NCBI GenBank assembly: GCA_013360825.1 | Contig: JABWAY010000162.1 | Coordinates: forward strand, 1 to 8,973 | Direction of reading: 5' to 3' | Length of the DNA stretch: 8,973 bases | DNA from: Candidatus Brocadiia bacterium | GTDB taxonomy: Bacteria; Planctomycetota; MHYJ01; WSZJ01 | Shown: piece by piece, positions 1-4,844 of the stretch | How positions within the stretch are numbered: the first letter of the stretch is position 1 | Layout of the letters: the number at the start of each line of letters is the position of its first letter | Program-made: the position numbers and the translations under genes | The notes under the pieces: model-generated | The model's database searches: none | Seen by the model: only the letters and a program-made list of their open reading frames with translations | What the model was told of the DNA's origin: nothing

Positions 1-1
1 C

Positions 2-247
2 TCCCCCGCACGCGGCGCGGCGCCTCCGCCGCCGGCCGCGGCGCCGCCCCCCTCCGTCACCCCGGCAGGTGCCTCCAGGACCGGCCCGAATCTCCGCTAC
101 CAGGACGTCCCCACCGGCCCGGGGCTTCTCACCTACCTCCTCTGCGCCGCCATCCTCATCGGTCTCGTCTTCGCCGCGCGCTGGATCGGCGGGCGCGCGA
201 TGGCAAAGGTCATGGAAGACGAGAAGGCGAAGCAGCAGGGACGATGA
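2..247 (+). CDS. C-terminal part of a membrane-anchored protein (5' end outside window)
   Basis: The frame is open from the left edge to a TGA at 245-247, giving 81 residues with no internal start codon before position 200, so the gene begins outside the window. The first ~25 visible residues are almost all Pro and Ala (a flexible linker). They are followed by a short polar stretch (LRYQDVPTGPG), one clear hydrophobic segment (LLTYLLCAAILIGLVFAARW, about residues 43-62) and a charged tail ending KAKQQGR. That is the profile of a protein with one C-terminal transmembrane helix and a short basic tail, probably cytoplasmic. The stop overlaps the ATG of the cysteine desulfurase gene as ATGA, which suggests co-transcription and translational coupling. 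The function is unknown because the main domain is not visible. The reading frame is supported by the overlap and the helix, not by homology. Confidence 0.6.
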   Translation, partial: SPARGAAPPPPAAAPPPSVTPAGASRTGPNLRYQDVPTGPGLLTYLLCAAILIGLVFAARWIGGRAMAKVMEDEKAKQQGR

Positions 248-1386
248 TCAACTTCGACAACAACGCCACCACCCCCGCGTGCCCGGAAGCGATCGAGGCC
301 GTCACGTCCGCCCTTCGCGACTGCCCCGGGAATCCGAGCAGTGCGCACGCGGCCGGGCGGAAGGCGAAGAAGCTGCTGTCCGAGTGTCGCGAACGCGTGG
401 CGGCGTGCCTCGGCGCGCTCCCGGATGAGATCGTGTTCACGGGAAGCGGTTCGGAGGCGGACCACCTGGCGGTGCAGGGGGTGTGGGAGTCGGCGACGCG
501 GTGGAACAGCAAGAAGAAGCGGATTCTGACGACGGGCGTGGAGCATCCCGCGGTGCGGAAGACGCTGAAGGTGCTGGAGGGGCGGGGTGCGGAGGTGGTG
601 ACCGTTCCGCCCGGCCCGGACGGGCGGGTGAGCGCGGAGGCGGTCGGCGAGATGCTGACGCTCGACACGCTGCTGGTGACGGTGATTCTGGGGCAGAATG
701 AGACCGGGGTGATCCAGCCGGTGAAGGAGATCGCGGCGCGCGCGCGGGCCTGCGGCGCGTATGTGCACACGGATGCGGTGCAGGCGGTCGGCAAGATTCC
801 GGTGCGGCCTGCGGACCTGGGTGTGGACCTGCTCTCCCTGGCGGCGCACAAGTTTCACGGGCCGAAAGGGGTGGGGGCGCTGTACGTGCGGACGGGGACG
901 CGGGTCGGGGCGATCGCCCAGGGCGGTGGGCAGGAAGCGGGGCTCCGGCCGGGGACGGAGAACCTGCCGGGGATTGCGGGGCTCACGGCGGCGCTCGAGG
1001 CCGCGCTGAGGACGCTGGAGGCCGATCTCCCGCGGGTCCGGGAGCTCCGCGACCGGCTTGCGTCGGGGATCCTGGAGGCCTGCCCGGTCGCGCGGTGGAA
1101 CGGGGCGCGGGAGCACCTGCTGCCGAACACGGCGAACCTCTCGTTTCCCGGGTTGCGGGCGGACATGCTGATGCTGGGGCTGGACATGGAGGGGGTCTGC
1201 GTCTCGACGGGGAGCGCGTGCCATTCCGGGGCGCAGGAGCCGTCTGAGATTCTGCTGGCGATGGGGCTGGACGGGGACGCGGCGCGGAGCGCGCTGCGGC
1301 TGTCGCTCTCCCGGCTGTCCACGGCGGCGGACGTCGACCGGTGCCTGGAGCTGTTTCCCCGGGTGCTGCGCCGCGTCCTGAAATAA
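244..1386 (+). CDS. Cysteine desulfurase, NifS/IscS family (PLP-dependent)
   Basis: A 380-residue class V aminotransferase-fold enzyme that removes sulfur from L-cysteine, leaving alanine and an enzyme persulfide used for Fe-S clusters and other thio-cofactors. It begins with the family signature FDNNATTPACPEA. Visible active-site elements are His101 in GVEHPAV (stacks on PLP), Asn152 in GQNETG, Asp177 in HTDAVQAVG, the PLP Schiff-base lysine Lys203 in AAHKFHGPKG, the RPGTEN motif (235-240), and the catalytic Cys326 in STGSACHSG. The extended cysteine loop and the following EPSEILLAMGL resemble group I (NifS/IscS) rather than SufS. Length is normal for the family. The ATG overlaps the upstream stop (ATGA), with a purine-rich AGGGA at 237-241 very close to the start, so translational coupling is likely. 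No IscU, IscA or tRNA-thiolation gene is adjacent, so the sulfur acceptor is unknown. The paralogue name (iscS or nifS) cannot be fixed from sequence. Confidence 0.93.
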   Translation: MINFDNNATTPACPEAIEAVTSALRDCPGNPSSAHAAGRKAKKLLSECRERVAACLGALPDEIVFTGSGSEADHLAVQGVWESATRWNSKKKRILTTGVEHPAVRKTLKVLEGRGAEVVTVPPGPDGRVSAEAVGEMLTLDTLLVTVILGQNETGVIQPVKEIAARARACGAYVHTDAVQAVGKIPVRPADLGVDLLSLAAHKFHGPKGVGALYVRTGTRVGAIAQGGGQEAGLRPGTENLPGIAGLTAALEAALRTLEADLPRVRELRDRLASGILEACPVARWNGAREHLLPNTANLSFPGLRADMLMLGLDMEGVCVSTGSACHSGAQEPSEILLAMGLDGDAARSALRLSLSRLSTAADVDRCLELFPRVLRRVLK

Positions 1387-1429
1387 AGACATCGGCAGGG
1401 CTGCCCTCCGCAGGCGAACACTTTGCGAA

Positions 1430-1449
1430 CTCTTCACAGGTTTTCAACG
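1430..1449 (+). promoter_or_regulatory. Two tandem degenerate DnaA-box-like 9-mers
   Basis: CTCTTCACA (1430-1438) and TTTTCAACG (1441-1449) lie head to tail with 2 nt between them. Each differs at two determined positions from the consensus TTWTNCACA. Position upstream of dnaA suggests DnaA autoregulation or origin binding, but the individual matches are weak. Confidence 0.3.
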
Positions 1450-1518
1450 GGCGAAAAAGAAAACTTCCTCCTCTCCCACAACTCGGCGCAGCCGCACTAG
1501 TTGCGCATCTCCGCGAAT

Positions 1519-1548
1519 TTGACGCTCACGCACGGCCCCTGCTAGATT
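1519..1548 (+). promoter_or_regulatory. Predicted sigma-70-type promoter of dnaA
   Basis: A -35 element TTGACG (1519-1524, 5 of 6 to TTGACA) and a -10 element TAGATT (1543-1548, 4 of 6 to TATAAT) are separated by 18 nt. Transcription would start near 1555, giving a leader of about 58 nt before the dnaA ATG. The same TTGA-N18-TAGA architecture recurs upstream of the kinase gene, which strengthens both calls. Confidence 0.55.
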
Positions 1549-1612
1549 CCGAACCGTCGTCCGCCGTCGCGTTCCAGCCGGTCCTCCCTCACCCACGACC
1601 CTCCAGGTGTTC

Positions 1613-3019
1613 ATGCTCCCCTCCGATGCCGTCGCCCTGAGAGACCGTGTCTTCGCAGAACTCTCCTCCCGGCTCCCCGAAGACGAATTCAAGGCCTGGT
1701 TCGACCCGGGCAAGATCCATCTCACCGCCAGCGGCGCCTCCGCGTGCGAACTTCACGTGCGGAACGTCTTCATGGCGGAACACTACGAGCGCAACTACAG
1801 GAAGACGCTCGAGGACGTCCTGGCCAGCGTCGCCCAGGGGCCCGTCCGCCTCGCGATCCGGGTGAACGGCGAGGCAGGACGGCATCCGGCGGAACACGTC
1901 GAAGCGCGCGCCGAGCAGCTCGCGGAGACCCGGAACCCGGATCCGCCGGGCCCGTTCGCACAGCCGGTCTCCTCGACCCCGCGACCCGGGCTGGTCCTGA
2001 ACCCGAACTACACCTTCGAGAACTTCGTCGTCGGCATCTCCAACCGCCTCGCCCACGCGGCGGCCATGAGCGTGGCCCAGTCCCCCGGGGCGGCCTACAA
2101 CCCGCTCTTCCTCCACGGCTCGGTCGGACTGGGGAAAACCCACCTGCTGCAGGCGATCTGCCATGAGATCCTGAAGCAGAACCCGCGCCTGAACATCGTG
2201 TATCAGTCGTGCGAGGAGTTCGTGAACGACTACATCGCCTCCGTCCAGCAGATGCAGCAGCTGGAGGCGTTCCGCGCGAAGATGCGGGCGGTCGACATCC
2301 TGCTGATCGACGACATCCATTTCCTCGCGGGCAAGGAGGGGTCGCAGGAGGAATTCTTCCACACCTTCAACACCCTCCACAATGCCTCCAAGCAGATCAT
2401 CCTCTGCTCCGACTCGCCCCCCAAGGACATCCCGACCCTCGAGGACCGCCTCGTCACCCGCTTCAGCTGGGGCCTGGTCGCGCGGGTGGACACGCCGACC
2501 TTTGAGACCCGGGTCGCCATTCTCAAGCGCAAGGCGGAGGCGCGCGGGACGCCCTTCCCCGAGGACGTCTACTTCTTCATCGCCCAGAACATCGAGTCGA
2601 ACATCCGGGAACTCGAGGGGGCGGTGACAAAGGTCGCCGCCTACGCGAGCCTCCTGGCCCGCCCCATCGACCTGGACGTCGCCCGCGAGGCGCTCCGCGA
2701 CGCCCTGGAGGTCGCCTCGGCCCCGGTGTCGATCCCGGACGTCCAGGCGGTCGTCTGCCGCAAGCTCGGCGTCAAGACCGCGGAACTGCAGTCCAAGAGC
2801 CGGACGAAGTCGATCAGCCGCGCGCGGCAGATCGGGATCTACCTCGCCCGCACGATGACCAACGCTTCGCAAACCGACATCGGCAACGCCTTCGGCGGAC
2901 GCGACCATTCGACCGTGTCGTACGCGATCGACACGGTCAAGGACCAGATCGGGCACGACCCCTCCTACCGGAGTTTCCTGGAGGCGCTGGCCGACGAGAT
3001 CCGGAAGAGCAAGCTGTAG
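1613..3019 (+). CDS. dnaA: Chromosomal replication initiator protein DnaA
   Basis: A 468-residue AAA+ initiator that binds DnaA boxes, melts the origin and recruits the replicative helicase. Domain I occupies roughly residues 1-80 (includes DEFKAWF). Domain II is a Pro/Glu/Arg-rich linker to about 125. The AAA+ domain starts around NPNYTFENFVVG. It shows Walker A GSVGLGKT (169-176), Walker B LLIDDIHF (Asp233-Asp234), a sensor 1 segment CSDSPP (265-270), the PTLEDRLVTRFSWGL box, and a sensor 2 motif NIRELEGA with Arg332. Domain IV carries the DNA-binding helix-turn-helix with the signature FGGRDHSTV (427-435). Length is typical. ATG at 1613 is preferred because AGG at 1605-1607 sits 5 nt upstream. 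An in-frame GTG at 1607 would add two residues and overlap that AGG. The gene has its own promoter and is separated from dnaN by 275 nt, so it is probably not strictly co-transcribed with it. It uses mostly C-ending codons, unlike most of dnaN and gyrB. Confidence 0.98.
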   Translation: MLPSDAVALRDRVFAELSSRLPEDEFKAWFDPGKIHLTASGASACELHVRNVFMAEHYERNYRKTLEDVLASVAQGPVRLAIRVNGEAGRHPAEHVEARAEQLAETRNPDPPGPFAQPVSSTPRPGLVLNPNYTFENFVVGISNRLAHAAAMSVAQSPGAAYNPLFLHGSVGLGKTHLLQAICHEILKQNPRLNIVYQSCEEFVNDYIASVQQMQQLEAFRAKMRAVDILLIDDIHFLAGKEGSQEEFFHTFNTLHNASKQIILCSDSPPKDIPTLEDRLVTRFSWGLVARVDTPTFETRVAILKRKAEARGTPFPEDVYFFIAQNIESNIRELEGAVTKVAAYASLLARPIDLDVAREALRDALEVASAPVSIPDVQAVVCRKLGVKTAELQSKSRTKSISRARQIGIYLARTMTNASQTDIGNAFGGRDHSTVSYAIDTVKDQIGHDPSYRSFLEALADEIRKSKL

Positions 3020-3070
3020 AGAACTGTCCGAAAAGTCGTGAACCCGGCGGGAAACGGTTGCATAGTCCGG

Positions 3071-3100
3071 GGAGTTCCGCGGGCCCGCCCGCAGAATTCC
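3071..3100 (+). repeat. 30-nt near-perfect inverted repeat (stable hairpin)
   Basis: GGAGTTC (3071-3077) pairs with GAATTCC (3094-3100) with one G-T wobble. After a C/A mismatch (3078/3093), GCGGG (3079-3083) pairs with CCCGC (3088-3092), leaving a 4-nt loop. The stem is strong, but there is no T-run after it, so it is either a factor-independent stop lacking the usual U-tract, an mRNA 3' end protector for dnaA, or a protein-binding dyad. The downstream position relative to the dnaA stop (51 nt) is compatible with termination or attenuation. Confidence 0.5.
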
Positions 3101-3104
3101 AAGT

Positions 3105-3116
3105 CCTTCCGGAAGG
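3105..3116. repeat. 12-bp perfect palindrome
   Basis: CCTTCCGGAAGG reads the same on both strands, with no spacer. It sits 4 nt after the larger hairpin. A continuous dyad of this size can be a dimeric regulator site. No regulator can be named. Confidence 0.35.
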
Positions 3117-3241
3117 CGTCCCCGGAGGATTGAGGAGGTTCTCCGCGTCCGGGAGGCGCGTCGGGACCGACGGGACACCGGGCGCATCCGGGAGTTGCGG
3201 CATGTCAGGGTGATGTTTTCCCGGTTCCGCCGACGCCTGTG

Positions 3242-3270
3242 ATGACGGTGAAGAGATTCCTGAGTATTCA
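3242..3270 (+). promoter_or_regulatory. Weak candidate promoter for dnaN
   Basis: ATGACG (3242-3247, 4 of 6 to TTGACA) and TATTCA (3265-3270, a poor -10) are 17 nt apart in the locally AT-richer stretch upstream of dnaN. CTATAGA at 3276-3282 is another possible -10 but lacks a matching -35. Either would give a very short leader. Confidence 0.2.
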
Positions 3271-3283
3271 ATTCCCTATAGAC

Positions 3284-3287
3284 GGAG
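3284..3287 (+). promoter_or_regulatory. Ribosome binding site of dnaN
   Basis: GGAG lies 7 nt upstream of the ATG at 3295 and supports that start. Confidence 0.6.
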
Positions 3288-3294
3288 TGTCGTC

Positions 3295-4521
3295 ATGCGC
3301 TTTCGCTGCAAGCGCGCCGATCTGGCGCAGGCCCTGACCGTGGTATCCGGCGCGGTTCCCGCCCGGACGAGCATGCCCATTCTCTCGAACGTCCGGCTGG
3401 CGGCGGACGACGGGGAACTGGTTCTGACGGCGATGGACATGGAGATGGGGCTGAGGTTCGCGGTCCGGGATGTGGGCATTCAGAAAGGCGGAGCGGCGCT
3501 CCTGCCGGCGGCGAAGCTGGCGGCCATCGTCCGGGACATCCGGGACGAGGAGGTGAGATTCGACGTCGACGGGAAGCTGGCGACGATCGAGCTCGAGGGA
3601 GGGCAGTTCAAGCTTGCAGGGGCGGACCCGCAGGACTTCCCCCAGTTCCCGGCATTCGTCGAGGGGCGGGCGGTGCGGATCGCGGTGGAGGACTTCCGCG
3701 ACATGGTCCGCAAGACCGTCTTCGCCGTGTCGAGCGAGCAGGGCCGGTATGCGCTGACCGGGGTGCTGTTCGTGCTGCGGGAGAACGAGGCGCGGATGGT
3801 GGGAACGGACGGAAAGCGGATGGCGTACGTGAAAAAGAAGATCAAGGGCGGGCCGAAGGAGGAGGTGCGGGTGATCGTTCCTCCAAAAGGGCTGCAGTTG
3901 GTGGAGCGGATCATCGGCGGAGAGGACGAGGAGGTCGCCTTCGAATTCGAGGAAACGCAGATCAAGGCGAAGACGAGCGCGGGGATGATGTTCGCGAGGC
4001 TGGTGGAGGGGTCCTATCCGAACTACGAGGACGTGATCCCGGCGAACGCGGAGAGGAAAGTGACGGTTTCCGCGGCGGATCTCGAGTACCGGCTGCGACT
4101 GGCCTCGAACATGACGGACGAGAAGGGTCGGGCCGTGAAATTCTCGTTCGGGAAGGATGTCGTGAAGCTGTTCTCGCGGCGGATCACAGGCGAGACAGGT
4201 GAGGCCTCGCACGAGATTGCCGCGACGTATGACGGACCGGAGTTCGACGTTTCGTTCAACCCCGAGTTTTTCCTGGATTTCCTGAAGGTCGTGACGGGAA
4301 GCGGGTCGCGGGATGCGGTCGAGGCGTCTCCGGAGGCCGAGGAGCCGAAGGCGGAGGGGAAGGCGAAGAAGGGCAAAGCGAAGGCGGCGGCGAAGGAAGC
4401 CGCCCCGTCCGCCGGCGGGACGACGATCACGCTCGAGCTCCGCGACAAGTCGACTGCGGGAGTGATCCGTTCCGGCCGCGACTACACCTATCTGGTGATG
4501 CCGCTCACGATCGACGCCTGA
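3295..4521 (+). CDS. dnaN: DNA polymerase III beta subunit (sliding clamp) DnaN
   Basis: A 408-residue clamp that encircles DNA and tethers polymerase III and other replication and repair proteins. Three repeated domains are visible in order. Family landmarks are RYALTGVLF (151-159), TDGKRMA (171-177), LVEGSYPNYEDVIP (236-249), NPEFFLDFL (322-330) and the C-terminal YLVMPLTIDA (399-408), which resembles the conserved V-M-P end of bacterial clamps that forms part of the partner-binding cleft. The protein is about 30-40 residues longer than the usual clamp (about 366-380). The extra length is a low-complexity Lys/Ala/Glu-rich stretch at about 335-375, between the helix of NPEFFLDFL and the strand ITLELRDKS. 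The ATG has GGAG 7 nt upstream. The stop is only 2 nt before the next gene, so dnaN probably heads the dnaN-DUF721-gyrB-moaB transcription unit. Confidence 0.97.
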   Translation: MRFRCKRADLAQALTVVSGAVPARTSMPILSNVRLAADDGELVLTAMDMEMGLRFAVRDVGIQKGGAALLPAAKLAAIVRDIRDEEVRFDVDGKLATIELEGGQFKLAGADPQDFPQFPAFVEGRAVRIAVEDFRDMVRKTVFAVSSEQGRYALTGVLFVLRENEARMVGTDGKRMAYVKKKIKGGPKEEVRVIVPPKGLQLVERIIGGEDEEVAFEFEETQIKAKTSAGMMFARLVEGSYPNYEDVIPANAERKVTVSAADLEYRLRLASNMTDEKGRAVKFSFGKDVVKLFSRRITGETGEASHEIAATYDGPEFDVSFNPEFFLDFLKVVTGSGSRDAVEASPEAEEPKAEGKAKKGKAKAAAKEAAPSAGGTTITLELRDKSTAGVIRSGRDYTYLVMPLTIDA

Positions 4522-4523
4522 GG

Positions 4524-4844
4524 ATGGCGCAGGACCGGGGTCCGCGCAGGCTGGGGGATTTCGTGGCGTTCTTCCTGAAGAAGAACGGCCTCGACCGTCC
4601 TGTCAAGACCCGCTCGCTCGCCGCCAGCTGGGAGGCCGCGGTCGGCGATCCCCGTCTTGCGACGCATGCTCGCCCCGGGACGGTCCGCTCGGGTATCCTG
4701 AAGGTGGAAGTCGACTCCAGCGTGCTCCTCCAGGAACTCGGCTTCCGCCGCCGCGAGATCGTGAAACGTCTCGCGGAACTCGCGCCGGAATGCGGCGTGA
4801 AGGACATCCGCTTCGTCATGGGGAGCCCGAGGAAGGCACAGTGA
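4524..4844 (+). CDS. dciA: DUF721 / DciA-family protein (putative helicase loader)
   Basis: A 106-residue protein of the DUF721 family, whose characterised members (DciA) help load or operate the replicative helicase DnaB in bacteria lacking DnaC/DnaI-type loaders. The N-terminal helix LGDFVAFFLKKNGL (10-23) is followed by the conserved core: SWEAAVGD with Trp36, an LAT-H-RP region, then ILKVEVDSSVLLQEL and a final strand IRFVMG. The order matches the family pattern of W-x-x-x-V-G, a hydrophobic strand, and V-D-S-x-x-x-x-Q-E-L. It begins 2 nt after the dnaN stop with no strong independent ribosome site (only GAGG directly before the ATG), so reinitiation after dnaN is likely. Its stop overlaps the gyrB GTG (GTGA). 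A location between dnaN and gyrB is classic for this family. The family assignment is strong; the helicase role is inferred from characterised relatives. Confidence 0.85.
   Translation: MAQDRGPRRLGDFVAFFLKKNGLDRPVKTRSLAASWEAAVGDPRLATHARPGTVRSGILKVEVDSSVLLQELGFRRREIVKRLAELAPECGVKDIRFVMGSPRKAQ
4829..4836 (+). promoter_or_regulatory. Ribosome binding site deciding the gyrB fusion start
   Basis: GAGGAAGG lies 4 nt before the GTG at 4841 (its AGGA core 7 nt before), inside the end of the preceding gene. It supports GTG 4841 over the in-frame ATG at 4790 and over the internal ATG at 5051, whose nearest purine-rich motif (AGGA, 5034-5037) is 13 nt away. The DUF721-like extension of GyrB is therefore probably translated. 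Confidence 0.65.

Larger units (their letters stand above)
1387..1612. other. Intergenic region upstream of dnaA; possible origin-linked region
   Basis: This 226-nt gap holds no credible ORF. It contains two adjacent degenerate DnaA-box-like 9-mers (1430-1449), an A-rich tract GAAAAAGAAAAC (1452-1463), a short inverted repeat GCGCA/TGCGC (1486-1506, 11-nt spacer) and the promoter of dnaA (1519-1548). A box cluster next to an A-rich stretch beside dnaA is a common bacterial oriC layout. No perfect DnaA box was found, so an origin is only a possibility. No terminator with a T-run is evident after the desulfurase gene. Confidence 0.4.
3020..3294. other. dnaA-dnaN intergenic region with dyad structures
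   Basis: This 275-nt gap has no convincing ORF. It holds a long hairpin (3071-3100), a 12-bp perfect palindrome (3105-3116), three copies of a TCCGGG(G)AG motif (3066-3074, 3148-3155, 3187-3194), and a locally AT-richer stretch just before dnaN (about 3255-3282) that probably carries the dnaN promoter. No DnaA box with fewer than two mismatches was seen. Confidence 0.5.

Noticed and set aside
1391..1412. Rho-independent terminator after the desulfurase gene
   Set aside because: GGCA-GGGC-TGCC gives only a 4-bp stem and no T-run follows.
133..1437. 434-codon minus-strand frame opposite the cysteine desulfurase
   Set aside because: Arg/Pro/His-rich translation without motifs, fully overlapping a gene with all catalytic residues on the + strand.
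1607..1612. GTG 1607 as the dnaA start
   Set aside because: It overlaps the AGG that best serves as ribosome site for ATG 1613, and would add only Met-Phe (GTG read as start) before that Met.
3024..3036. CTGTCCGAAAAGT after the dnaA stop as a possible transposon terminal repeat
   Set aside because: No matching inverted copy, target duplication or transposase remnant was found in the window.
3066..3194. Three copies of TCCGGG(G)AG in the dnaA-dnaN gap as iterons
   Set aside because: Spacing is irregular (82 and 39 nt) and the motif is short and G/C-rich, so chance is a sufficient explanation.
1589..3271. 560-codon minus-strand frame opposite dnaA
   Set aside because: Arg/Gly/Asp/Leu-rich antisense frame with no domain; dnaA on the + strand explains the region.
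4790..4840. ATG 4790 as the start of the gyrB ORF
   Set aside because: It would add 17 residues within the preceding gene with no conserved character; GTG 4841 has a well-placed GAGGAAGG and the coupling overlap GTGA.
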